DNA of 26,898 bases. Source: CAZRZN01 sp964604565 (lineage in GTDB: Bacteria; Pseudomonadota; Alphaproteobacteria; Rhodobacterales; Rhodobacteraceae). The stretch is from assembly GCA_964604565.1 (NCBI GenBank), contig CAZRZN010000031.1:1-26898 (forward strand), read 5' to 3'. Both the position numbers and the translations under genes were made by a program. Positions 6,896 to 14,609 of this stretch are shown in pieces. How positions within the stretch are numbered: the stretch's first letter is position 1; each line of letters opens with the position of its first letter. The notes below the pieces were generated by a model. The model saw nothing but the letters and a program-made list of their open reading frames with translations. It searched no databases and was not told the origin of the DNA.

Positions 6896-8271
6896 GCACG
6901 CTCAGCTGCATTTCACCGATCGACGGCTCTGTCTTTGCAGAGCGTGAGACACTGGACCTTGATCAGGCGAAGGAGGCGGTGACCCGCGCCCGCGCCGCGC
7001 AGGCAGACTGGGCCGCGCGCCCGCTGGAGGACCGTATCGCATTGGTGCGCGCGGGCGTCGCGGCTGTAGGCGCCATGAATGACGACATCATCCCGGAACT
7101 GGCCCACATGATGGGCCGCCCGGTGCGCTACGAGGGCGAATTCGGCGGCTTCGAGGAACGCGCCAGCCACATGGCCGATATCGCGGCACAGGCACTGGCC
7201 GACATCCCGGTGGGCGAGGACGCGACCTTCAAACGCTATATCAAGCGCATCCCGCATGGGGTCGTGTTCGTCGTGGCGCCATGGAACTACCCCTACATGA
7301 CGGCGATCAACACGGTCGCCCCCGCCCTGATCGCGGGCAACGCGGTGATGCTGAAACATGCAACGCAGACGCTGCTGGTGGGCGAACGCATGGCACAGGC
7401 CTTTCATTCCGCCGGCATTCCGGAGGACGTCTTCCAGAACGTCTTTCTGGACCATGGGACCACTTCGGGTCTGATCGCCGCGGATGCCTTCGATTTCATC
7501 AATTTCACCGGCTCCGTCTCTGGCGGTCGTGCGATGGAACAGGCGGCGGCGGGAACCTTCACTCCGCTGGGCCTGGAACTCGGCGGCAAGGACCCGGGCT
7601 ATGTGATGGAGGATGCGGACCTCGATGCGGCGGCCGATACACTGATCGACGCGGCGATGTTCAATTCCGGCCAGTGCTGTTGCGGTATCGAACGCATCTA
7701 TGTCCACCAAAGCCGCTTCGACGCCTTCGTGGACAAGGCCGTCGCCATCGTACAGGGCTATACGCTCGGCAATCCGCTCGACAGCGAGACCACGCTTGGC
7801 CCCATGGCCAATGTCCGCTTCGCGCAAGAAGTCCGCGCCCAGACCGCCGAGGCGATCGGGCAGGGCGCCACTCCCTTGATCGACTGTTTTGCCCAGGACG
7901 ACGGCGCTGCCTACCTCAGCCCGCAGATCCTGATCAATGTGACCCACGAGATGCGGGTGATGCGCGACGAAAGCTTCGGCCCGGTGGTCGGCATCATGCC
8001 CGTCAAGGATGACGCAGAAGCGATCGACCTGATGAACGACAGCGATTTCGGCCTGACGGCCAGCCTCTGGACCGCCGACATCGACCGCGCCATCGCCATC
8101 GGCGATCGGATCGAGACGGGCACCGTCTTCATGAACCGTGCCGATTATCTCGATCCGGGCCTGTGCTGGACCGGCTGCAAGCAGACCGGGCGCGGCGGCG
8201 GGCTCTCGATCATCGGCTATCACAACCTCACCCGCCCGAAATCCTATCACCTCAAGAAGGTCACGCGCTGA
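6892..8271 (+). CDS. NAD(P)-dependent aldehyde dehydrogenase family protein
   Basis: A 459-aa cytoplasmic oxidoreductase converting an aldehyde to its acid. The catalytic set is complete: Asn132 in VVAPWNYPY, Lys155 in MLKHATQT, Glu229 in LELGGKDPG and Cys263 in NSGQCCCG. The Glu-Cys spacing of 34 residues matches the family. A second Cys flanks each side of Cys263. The tail GYHNLTRPKSYHLKK is typical of succinate-semialdehyde and gamma-glutamyl-aminobutyraldehyde dehydrogenase relatives. The start overlaps the preceding stop (ATGA). Placed between a gamma-glutamyl-ligase-type enzyme and an alcohol dehydrogenase, it probably oxidises the aldehyde that the latter makes, possibly as a gamma-glutamyl conjugate as in the Puu pathway. 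The substrate is inferred only. Confidence 0.93.
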   Translation: MSTLSCISPIDGSVFAERETLDLDQAKEAVTRARAAQADWAARPLEDRIALVRAGVAAVGAMNDDIIPELAHMMGRPVRYEGEFGGFEERASHMADIAAQALADIPVGEDATFKRYIKRIPHGVVFVVAPWNYPYMTAINTVAPALIAGNAVMLKHATQTLLVGERMAQAFHSAGIPEDVFQNVFLDHGTTSGLIAADAFDFINFTGSVSGGRAMEQAAAGTFTPLGLELGGKDPGYVMEDADLDAAADTLIDAAMFNSGQCCCGIERIYVHQSRFDAFVDKAVAIVQGYTLGNPLDSETTLGPMANVRFAQEVRAQTAEAIGQGATPLIDCFAQDDGAAYLSPQILINVTHEMRVMRDESFGPVVGIMPVKDDAEAIDLMNDSDFGLTASLWTADIDRAIAIGDRIETGTVFMNRADYLDPGLCWTGCKQTGRGGGLSIIGYHNLTRPKSYHLKKVTR

Positions 8272-8278
8272 CCCTGCC

Positions 8279-8344
8279 GCTTCTTCTCTCCAAAAATACC
8301 TCCGGGGGTGAATGGACCGCAGGTCCAGAGGGGGCAGCGCCCCC
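8279..8344 (+). repeat. Dispersed CTTCTTC/AAATACC/GGGGGC-hairpin element, copy C
   Basis: A TTCTTCTCTCC arm, an AAAAATACC core and GGGGGTG are followed by two hairpins: TGGACC-GCA-GGTCCA (8313-8327) and GGGGGC-AGC-GCCCCC (8330-8344). It fills the gap between the aldehyde and alcohol dehydrogenase genes. The variable hairpin with a conserved GCA loop, then the conserved GGGGGC hairpin, is also seen in copy D, and in copy E with loop GCAA when read on its own strand. Confidence 0.75.
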
Positions 8345-8377
8345 ATCCCCCGGCCAACCCCCTCGAAGGTCCCCGAC

Positions 8378-9532
8378 ATGAGTCCCACCGCCAATTGGTC
8401 CTATCCCACCGCCATCCGTTTCGGCGCAGGCCGTATTTCCGAAATCGCAGAGGCCTGTTCCGCTGCGGGCATTGCCAGACCGCTTCTGGTCACCGACCGG
8501 GGTCTGGCCCCGCTGCCCATCACCACCCGCACGCTGGATCTGATGGCTGCGGCGGGTCTTGGCCGCTCGATCTTCGCAGAGGTCGACCCCAACCCGACCG
8601 AGGAAAATCTCGCCGCCGGGGTCGAGGCGTTCCGCGCGGGCGGCCACGATGGTGTCATCGCCTTTGGTGGCGGCTCCGGTCTCGATCTTGGCAAGATGGT
8701 GGCCTTCATGGCGGGGCAGACGCGCCCGGTCTGGGATTTCGAGGACATCGGCGACTGGTGGACCCGTGCCGACGCGGATGCGATCTTTCCGAACGTCGCG
8801 GTGCCCACGACGGCGGGCACCGGCTCGGAGGTCGGGCGCGCCTCGGTGCTGACCAATGCCGAAACCCACGAAAAGAAGATCATCTTTCATCCCCGGGTCC
8901 TGCCATCGGTGGTCATCGCAGACCCGGAGCTGACCGTGGGCATGCCCGCAGCCATCACGGCAGGCACCGGCATGGACGCCTTCGCCCATTGCCTCGAGGC
9001 CTTCTGCTCGCCGCATTACCACCCGATGAGCCAGGGCATCGCCCTCGAAGGGATGCGGCTGGTCAAGGAAAACCTGCCCCGCGCCTTCACCGCGCCGGAT
9101 GATCTGGAGGCACGCGCCCACATGATGTCGGCCGCGATGATGGGTGCCACCGCCTTCCAGAAGGGGCTTGGCGCGATCCATGCCCTCAGTCATCCCATCG
9201 GGGCGCTCTACAACACCCATCACGGAACGACCAATGCGGTGGTGATGCAGGCGGTGCTGCGTTTCAACCGCCCCGCGATAGAGGACCGCCTGGCGCCAGC
9301 AACGGCCTTTCTCGGGATCGAGGGCGGTTTCGAAGGCTTCCTCGACTTCGTGGCCGGGCTGACCGCCGACCTGGGCATCCCGGGCTCGCTGGCCGCGATG
9401 GGTGTCACCCAACCGGACAGCGCTGCGATTCTCGAAGGTGCCTTGAAAGACCCGAGTTGCGGCGGAAATCCGATCGAGATGACCGCTGCGAACACCGCAG
9501 CACTGATCGAGACCCTGCCCTGGGCGGGCTGA
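8378..9532 (+). CDS. Iron-containing alcohol dehydrogenase
   Basis: A 384-aa group III alcohol dehydrogenase of usual length. The NAD-binding motif GGGSGLDLGK is at 97-106, and PTTAGTGSEVG near 145 is the second nucleotide-binding signature. The four metal ligands of the family are present at the expected spacings: Asp200 and His204 (MDAFAHCLE), His268 and His282 (HALSHPIGALYNTHHG). It interconverts an alcohol and an aldehyde. The ATG at 8378 has GAAGGT about 8 nt upstream; sequence before it belongs to repeat copy C. It is the last gene of the operon that starts at 1145. In the proposed pathway it would oxidise an amino alcohol, free or gamma-glutamylated, for the aldehyde dehydrogenase upstream. 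The family call is secure. Confidence 0.94.
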   Translation: MSPTANWSYPTAIRFGAGRISEIAEACSAAGIARPLLVTDRGLAPLPITTRTLDLMAAAGLGRSIFAEVDPNPTEENLAAGVEAFRAGGHDGVIAFGGGSGLDLGKMVAFMAGQTRPVWDFEDIGDWWTRADADAIFPNVAVPTTAGTGSEVGRASVLTNAETHEKKIIFHPRVLPSVVIADPELTVGMPAAITAGTGMDAFAHCLEAFCSPHYHPMSQGIALEGMRLVKENLPRAFTAPDDLEARAHMMSAAMMGATAFQKGLGAIHALSHPIGALYNTHHGTTNAVVMQAVLRFNRPAIEDRLAPATAFLGIEGGFEGFLDFVAGLTADLGIPGSLAAMGVTQPDSAAILEGALKDPSCGGNPIEMTAANTAALIETLPWAG

Positions 9533-9922
9533 CGGCCCAAGTCCGCGGCGATAGGCCCTTCGGCGGGGCACCTGCGGCGTTCCCCGACCATCCGCAAGGC
9601 AAAGGGGGCCGCAGGATCCTGTCCGCGCAACCCGGACACGCCCTGCCGCGCAAGCGGTGCCTGACAATGCCGCCTGACCATGTGACGCTACTCTGCCCGG
9701 GTCAGCATGATTGCCGCGGGTATCTGCGCGCTGGCCGCCACCGCAGGACCCGCGCGATGCCCGGGCTGCCCCGCCGCCGACAAACCCGGTTCCGCGCCCC
9801 TGGTGCCAAAACCCTGGCCTTCGGCTCGTGGCTTCTTCGGGCGTCAAATATCCCGGGGGTGCGGCCGCAGGCCGAGGGGGCAGAGCCCCCTTTGCGCCCT
9901 CGGTCATCCCGCGATCCGAGGC
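9533..9922. other. Gene-free stretch between convergent operons
   Basis: These 390 bp separate the plus-strand alcohol dehydrogenase from the minus-strand regulator. No reading frame here has both a plausible start and a recognisable protein family. A weak 5-bp hairpin (GTCCG 9621-9625, CGGAC 9633-9637) and repeat copy D are the only structures seen. It probably serves as a bidirectional termination zone. Confidence 0.6.
9831..9890 (+). repeat. Dispersed CTTCTTC/AAATATCC/GGGGGC-hairpin element, copy D
   Basis: The arm CTTCTTCGGGCGTC and core AAATATCCCGGGGGT are followed by CGGCC-GCA-GGCCG (9862-9874) and GGGGGC-AGA-GCCCCC (9876-9890). It lies between convergent genes, 32 bp past the end of the minus-strand regulator gene, where the hairpins could terminate transcription in either direction. 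Confidence 0.75.
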
Positions 9923-11329
9923 TCAGCTTTCGTAGCGGGTCTGGCCACGCCGGTGGCTGTCGACCTTCAAGGTCATATGCAGCGGTTGATGGGCGCGCTG
10001 CGCGCATTTCTGGCGCGGGCAGGTATGGCAATTCATGCCGATCTGCGCATAAAGCGCGGGATCCTTGGCGTTCAGGGACCGGGCATAGGTGATCTCTTCA
10101 GCGTGGCGTGCATCGCAGCCGAGGGCGACCACCAGCCGCCGGTCCTGCGTCGTTCTGGAGAACACCGGCCTGTCGGACGTTCGCGACACGGTGAAATACC
10201 GCGTGCCATCGGGCAATTCCACGAATTGCGGTTGGATCACGCTGGGCTGTTGAAAGGCTCCGTTGACATTCCACACCGGGCAGCCGCCCCCCTGATCGGC
10301 CAGTTGCGCCCCTGTGGCGTTGAACCGTTTCGTGACATTGCCCGCCCGGTCGATCCGCAGGAAAAAGAACGGAATGCCCCGCTCCACCGGGTCCTGCAGC
10401 GTGGTCAGACGGTGGCACACCTGTTCGAAGCTCACGCCAAAGGCCGCACTGAGCCGATTGAGATCATAGCCGGTCAATCTCGCCAGATCTAGAAACGGCT
10501 GGTAGGGCATCTGGATGGCCGCCGCGACGTAGTTGAGCAGTTCCACCTCCAGCCGTTTGCGGCCCGTGTCGCTGCGCAGGCCAGCGCCGACCACAAGCTC
10601 GCGAACGACCTCGCGCGCCTCCACCTGTGCCACCACATGGGCCAGCTGAAAATTGCGGTTGCTCTGGTCCAGCGCCTCGGAAAGGTGGACCTGCGCCGCA
10701 GCTTCGTCGAATTGCATCAAAGCGTCAGGCATGTCCGAAAGACGGCACAGCTCGCATTGGATGCCGTGGGCCACCCGGAGATGCCGCTTGAGCATCGCAT
10801 ACATATCGTCCTGCGTGCCGCCCAGCCGTTCCCGGCAGAGCGCCGCCATCTCTTCGAGCGTCGGAAAGTGGTTCTGCCGACTGCGAAAGAACTCGTAGAT
10901 CTCGCGTTCGGGGGCGGCGCGCAGGACCTCGCCCGATTCGCCGGACGTGACGCTGCGTTGCAGGTGATCGGCCAGCGTCCGGTAGTCTCGATGCAATTCC
11001 AGAAAGCGGTCGACCAGTCGCGGCGCATGGTCGAGGGCGGCGCGCAATTCCTGAAGGTCGGGCGGATCGCCCGTGAACACCGGATCCCTGACCGCGGTGC
11101 GCAATTCGTTCAGCTGCGTGACCTCGCTGTTCTGGACCAGCGATTTCGCGTCCACGCCATAGGTTTCGGAAAGGGCCATGAGCACCTGCACCGACAGGCT
11201 GCGCTGGTTGTTTTCCAACAGGTTGACGTAGGCGGCGCTGATCCCCAGCCGCTTTGCCATCTCTGCCTGTGTGTGGTTGTGAAGTCGGCGCAACTGCCGC
11301 AGCTTCGGACCGATCAGGGTTTTGCTCAT
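9923..11329 (-). CDS. XRE-type acyl-CoA-responsive regulator (RamB/PrpR/ScfR family)
   Basis: A 468-aa transcription factor. Residues about 8-64 form a Cro/C1 helix-turn-helix (GISAAYVNLLENNQRSLS). The middle (about 165-290) resembles an IrrE/ImmA peptidase domain, but the zinc motif HExxH is replaced by AHVVAQVE near 230-237, so no protease activity is expected. The C-terminus is the ScfR domain, with GGGCPVWN (Cys350) and GMNCHTCPRQKC (Cys434, Cys437, Cys442); relatives such as mycobacterial PrpR are reported to bind a 4Fe-4S cluster with such cysteines. Family members (RamB, PrpR, MccR) control acetate, propionate or other acyl-CoA metabolism. It is divergent from the tctCBA/acyl-CoA-ligase operon, its likely target. 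No ribosome binding site precedes the ATG at 11329. A RamB-like site abuts the start, so the mRNA may be leaderless. Family and start are well supported. Confidence 0.9.
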   Translation of the reverse strand: MSKTLIGPKLRQLRRLHNHTQAEMAKRLGISAAYVNLLENNQRSLSVQVLMALSETYGVDAKSLVQNSEVTQLNELRTAVRDPVFTGDPPDLQELRAALDHAPRLVDRFLELHRDYRTLADHLQRSVTSGESGEVLRAAPEREIYEFFRSRQNHFPTLEEMAALCRERLGGTQDDMYAMLKRHLRVAHGIQCELCRLSDMPDALMQFDEAAAQVHLSEALDQSNRNFQLAHVVAQVEAREVVRELVVGAGLRSDTGRKRLEVELLNYVAAAIQMPYQPFLDLARLTGYDLNRLSAAFGVSFEQVCHRLTTLQDPVERGIPFFFLRIDRAGNVTKRFNATGAQLADQGGGCPVWNVNGAFQQPSVIQPQFVELPDGTRYFTVSRTSDRPVFSRTTQDRRLVVALGCDARHAEEITYARSLNAKDPALYAQIGMNCHTCPRQKCAQRAHQPLHMTLKVDSHRRGQTRYES

Positions 11330-11330
11330 A

Positions 11331-11345
11331 TTTACAAAGTTACAA
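11331..11345 (-). promoter_or_regulatory. RamB/PrpR-like operator next to the regulator start
   Basis: Read on the minus strand, 11331-11345 gives TTGTAACTTTGTAAA. The AACTTTGTAAA part differs by one base from the AACTTTGCAAA-type site I recall for RamB-family proteins. It ends one base before the start codon of the regulator, a position suited to autoregulation. The divergent region (11330-11493) is AT-rich and also carries an AATTA-CTT-TAATT inverted repeat at 11402-11414, nearer tctC. The sequence is seen; the function is inferred from memory of the family motif. Confidence 0.4.
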
Positions 11346-11493
11346 GACAGGAGATTGTTGTGATTACGATAAACACGTTAACCCGTTTAGGCGTGAAATA
11401 AAATTACTTTAATTCTAAAACGCCCTCCATGGATCATCAGATGCCAACCGTCGAGGAGGACGGCGCGCTGTGAACATCTCAGGGAGGACTAAC

Positions 11494-12477
11494 ATGACTT
11501 ACAAGATCACACGCCGTTTTGCCATTGCTGTGGCTGCCTCGGTCACACTGCTTGGATCCACGGCGGCCGGTCTGGCCGAAGGCTGGAAGCCGCAAAAGCC
11601 CGTCGAGATGGTGATCATGGCCGGGCAGGGTGGCGGCGCGGACCGGATCGCGCGTCTGTTCCAGTCGATCATCCAGAAGGAGCGCCTGTCCAGCATGCCC
11701 ATGCTGCCGGTGAACAAGGGCGGCGGATCGGGCGCCGAGGCGCTGCGCTACCTTAAGGACAGCGAAGGCGACGCGCATGTGATCATGGCCACGCTGAATT
11801 CCTACTACACCACGCCGCTGCGCACCGATATCGGTGTGGACATCGAGGAATTCACGCCGCTGGCGCGCATGGCGATGGATACCTTTGTGCTCTGGGTGAA
11901 TGCCGACAGCGACATCCAGACGCTCGACGATTACGTTGCCGCGGTCGAGGCTGCGGGTGGGTCTTGGAAGATGGGCGGCACCGGCACAGGTCAGGAAGAC
12001 AGCCTCGTGACCGCGATGCTGGAAAAGGAATTCGGCATCAAACACGTCTACGTGCCCTTCAAGGGGGGCGGCGACGTGGCCAAGAACCTTGTCGGCGGTC
12101 ATATCGACGCCACCGTGAACAACCCGGCAGAGCAGATGGGGTTCTACAACGCAGGCAAGGTCCGCCCCATCGTGGCCTTTACGCCCGAGCGTATCGACGT
12201 TTTCCCGGATGTGCCGACGGCCACCGAACTGGGGCATGACATCGTTTACTGGATGCAACGGTCCTTCGTGGCGCCCAAGGGGATGCCGGCCGAGGCCGTG
12301 GCCTATTATACCGAAATGCTGAAGAAGCTGGGCCAAACCGAGGAATGGCAGACCTACACCGCTGAAAAGGCGCTTGTGGCGGACATGATCACCGGGGACG
12401 AGCTTCAGGAATATTTCCTCGAAGAACGGGCCAAGCACGACGCGATCCTCAAGGAAATCGAAGGCGGTAACACCTGA
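11494..12477 (+). CDS. tctC: Tripartite tricarboxylate transporter substrate-binding protein (TctC/Bug)
   Basis: A 327-aa periplasmic receptor of the Bug family, with a Sec signal (MTYKITRRFAIAVAASVTLL) and likely cleavage near residue 28. The mature protein starts WKPQKPVEMVIMAGQGGGADRIARLF, the typical first strand and loop of Bug proteins, and contains GTGTGQEDSLVTAMLEKEFGI and VPFKGGGDVAKNLVGGHIDA. Bug proteins bind carboxylates such as citrate or other acids through water-mediated contacts, so the ligand cannot be read off. The ATG at 11494 has a strong AGGGAGG 7 nt upstream. A perfect terminator-like hairpin follows the gene, consistent with high receptor and lower permease expression. 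It is the first gene of the operon opposite the acyl-CoA-type regulator. Confidence 0.93.
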   Translation: MTYKITRRFAIAVAASVTLLGSTAAGLAEGWKPQKPVEMVIMAGQGGGADRIARLFQSIIQKERLSSMPMLPVNKGGGSGAEALRYLKDSEGDAHVIMATLNSYYTTPLRTDIGVDIEEFTPLARMAMDTFVLWVNADSDIQTLDDYVAAVEAAGGSWKMGGTGTGQEDSLVTAMLEKEFGIKHVYVPFKGGGDVAKNLVGGHIDATVNNPAEQMGFYNAGKVRPIVAFTPERIDVFPDVPTATELGHDIVYWMQRSFVAPKGMPAEAVAYYTEMLKKLGQTEEWQTYTAEKALVADMITGDELQEYFLEERAKHDAILKEIEGGNT

Positions 12478-12500
12478 CGCCGACCACCTTTGAAGGATGA

Positions 12501-12531
12501 AACCGGGCGGGGACACCCCCGCCCGGTTCTT
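12501..12531 (+). terminator. Attenuating hairpin between tctC and tctB
   Basis: A perfect 12-bp stem, AACCGGGCGGGG (12501-12512) with CCCCGCCCGGTT (12517-12528), has a 4-nt loop and is followed by CTTT. It lies 23 bp after the tctC stop and 27 bp before the tctB start. It is likely a partial terminator or mRNA 3'-end stabiliser that keeps receptor expression above permease expression. Confidence 0.7.
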
Positions 12532-12558
12532 TGAGACGGATAAGGCAGGGAGGGACAG

Positions 12559-13047
12559 ATGTTGACGGCAGACCGGATCATCGCGGGCGCCATCATGGCG
12601 TTTTCAGTATATTTCATGTGGCACGCATTGGTGCTGCCCATCGGGTGGAACGGATCGACGGGTGGGCCCGGCGGCGGGGCGTTCCCCTTCTGGTTGTCAC
12701 TGGTGATGTTGCTGAGCGCCGCGGGCATCCTGCTGCGCAGCTTCAAGCCCAATGCCCGGGCCAGTTTCCGGTTTGACAGCACGATGCTGCGGCCGATCCT
12801 GTCGGTCACGGCCTCGCTTGTGGTGACCATCGCGCTGATCCCGCTGGCCGGGGCCTATGTCGCGCTGCCGCTGTTCCTGCTGTGGTATCTCAAGGTCTTC
12901 GGCCGGCACGGCTGGACGCTCACGCTGTCGCTGACGGTAATGACGCCTGTCTTCATCTTCTTCTTCTTCGAGGTGACGCTGCGGATCCTGCTGCCCAAGG
13001 GGTTCACCGAGCCGCTGTTCTTTCCGCTTTATGCGATGTTCTTCTGA
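12559..13047 (+). CDS. tctB: Tripartite tricarboxylate transporter small permease (TctB)
   Basis: A 162-aa inner-membrane protein with four hydrophobic helices. The loop after the first helix reads GWNGSTGGPGGGAFPFWL, the G-P-G/A-x-FP pattern typical of TctB. The C-terminal helix VFIFFFFEVTLRILLPKG followed by Pro-rich LFFPL is also characteristic. GGGAGG lies about 9 nt before the ATG. It works with TctA to move the TctC-bound carboxylate across the inner membrane, probably driven by an ion gradient. It is 11 nt from tctA and clearly co-transcribed with it. Confidence 0.9.
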   Translation: MLTADRIIAGAIMAFSVYFMWHALVLPIGWNGSTGGPGGGAFPFWLSLVMLLSAAGILLRSFKPNARASFRFDSTMLRPILSVTASLVVTIALIPLAGAYVALPLFLLWYLKVFGRHGWTLTLSLTVMTPVFIFFFFEVTLRILLPKGFTEPLFFPLYAMFF

Positions 13048-13058
13048 GGGGGCCGATC

Positions 13059-14576
13059 ATGGAAATGTTTGCATTGCTGGCGGACGGGTTCGCCACCTCC
13101 CTGTCGCCGATAAACCTGATGATCGTGATCCTTGGGGTGACGGCCGGACTGTTCATCGGGGCCATGCCGGGGCTGGGCTCCGTGAACGGGGTGGCCATCG
13201 TGCTGCCGCTGACCTTCATCGTGCCGCCCTCCTCGGCGATCATCCTGCTGGCCGCGATCTATTACGGCGCGATGTATGGCGGCGCCGTGTCGTCGGTGTT
13301 GCTGGGTATCCCCGGGGCCTCAACGGCGGTGGCCACGACATTTGACGGGCGTCCCATGGCGCAGCAGGGCAAGGCGGGACTCGCGCTGATCGCGGCGGCG
13401 GTCGCCTCATTTGTGGGGGGCACAATATCGGTTGTCCTGTTCACCTTGTTCGCCGCGCCCTTGGCGGATGTGGCTCTGGCCTTCGGCCCGGCGGAGGAAT
13501 TCGCCCTCGTCCTGATGGCTTTCACCACCTTCGTGGGGCTGGGCGGCGACGATGTGCTGAAGACCATCGTGATGATCTGTCTGGGGCTCGTGCTGTCGAC
13601 TGTTGGGCTCGACCTGATTTCCGGCCAGCCGCGGCTCATCTTCGGCGACATGCCGGGGTTCTATTCCGGCATTTCCTTTCTGGTACTGGCGATCGGCGTC
13701 TATGGCGTGGGCGAAGTGCTCTACACCATCGAAACCTCCAAGACCGCACCGCAGGTCACGCCTGCCAAGATCACCTTTGCCGAACTGGGCGCTGGTCTGA
13801 AGGCGATGAACAAGCTGTGGCGCACCATGAGCCTTGGTTCGGTCATGGGCTTTTTCGTGGGCATGCTGCCCGCGGCGGGGGCCACGCCGGCCTCTCTGAT
13901 GGCTTATGGCATCGCCCGGCAGACGTCGAAGAACCCTGACAGTTTCGGCAAGGGCAATATCGAAGGCGTCGCCGCGCCGGAGACCGCGAACAACGCGGCC
14001 TCGACCGGGTCGCTGCTTCCGATGCTGACGCTGGGCATCCCCGGTTCCCCCACCACCGCATTGCTGCTGGGTGGCATGGTGATGTGGGGGCTGGTGCCCG
14101 GACCGATGCTGTTCATCGAACAGCCCGATTTCGTCTGGGGGCTGATCTCGTCGCTATACACCGCCAACGCCGCTGCGGTGCTGATCAACATCGCGCTGAT
14201 CCCCTTGTTCGTCTGGGCGCTGCGGATGCCGTTCACGGTGCTTTGCGCGATGGTTCTGGTGCTCTGCATCGTTGGCGGATATGCCCCGAGTCAGAAAATG
14301 CACGACGTCTGGCTTATTGCAGGGTTCGGCGTGGCGGGGTATCTGTTGCGCAAGGCAGACTATCCGTTGGCACCGCTGGTTCTGGCCCTTGTGCTTGGGC
14401 CGCTGATGGAAAAAAGCTTTCGTCAGACGCTGATTGCCGAGCAGGGCAACGTGCTGGCCTTTGTCGAACGCCCGCTATCGGGTGCGTTCCTCGCGATTGC
14501 GGCACTGTTCTTCGTGTTGCCGCTGATCAAATATCTGAGAAAGGGCGCAGGGCGTCGCATCGCCCCTGCGGAATGA
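13059..14576 (+). CDS. tctA: Tripartite tricarboxylate transporter large permease (TctA)
   Basis: A 505-aa, roughly 12-helix inner-membrane permease of the expected length. It has the two family repeats: FIGAMPGLGSVNGVAIVLPL near the N-terminus, and FFVGMLPAAGATPASLMAYG with the following EGVAAPETANNAASTGSLLP and TLGIPGSPTTALLLGGM segments. These Gly/Pro-rich re-entrant motifs define the TctA family. The ATG at 13059 has GAGGGG 8 nt upstream; further in-frame codons upstream overlap tctB and are not family-like. It is followed after 33 nt by the acyl-CoA ligase gene, suggesting that the imported acid is activated to a CoA thioester. Confidence 0.94.
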   Translation: MEMFALLADGFATSLSPINLMIVILGVTAGLFIGAMPGLGSVNGVAIVLPLTFIVPPSSAIILLAAIYYGAMYGGAVSSVLLGIPGASTAVATTFDGRPMAQQGKAGLALIAAAVASFVGGTISVVLFTLFAAPLADVALAFGPAEEFALVLMAFTTFVGLGGDDVLKTIVMICLGLVLSTVGLDLISGQPRLIFGDMPGFYSGISFLVLAIGVYGVGEVLYTIETSKTAPQVTPAKITFAELGAGLKAMNKLWRTMSLGSVMGFFVGMLPAAGATPASLMAYGIARQTSKNPDSFGKGNIEGVAAPETANNAASTGSLLPMLTLGIPGSPTTALLLGGMVMWGLVPGPMLFIEQPDFVWGLISSLYTANAAAVLINIALIPLFVWALRMPFTVLCAMVLVLCIVGGYAPSQKMHDVWLIAGFGVAGYLLRKADYPLAPLVLALVLGPLMEKSFRQTLIAEQGNVLAFVERPLSGAFLAIAALFFVLPLIKYLRKGAGRRIAPAE

Positions 14577-14609
14577 CGAACATGACGGTTGAAAAGAAGG
14601 AAGAGACCC

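Noticed and set aside
9707..9900. Small secreted-protein-like frame beginning MIAAGICALAATAG
   Set aside because: There is no ribosome binding site, and the frame runs through repeat copy D and then antisense into the regulator gene. The hydrophobic start is too short for a convincing signal peptide.
8261..9907. Long minus-strand open frame opposite the iron alcohol dehydrogenase
   Set aside because: It is antisense to a gene with full metal and nucleotide motifs, and part of it translates the repeat elements. No domain is recognisable.
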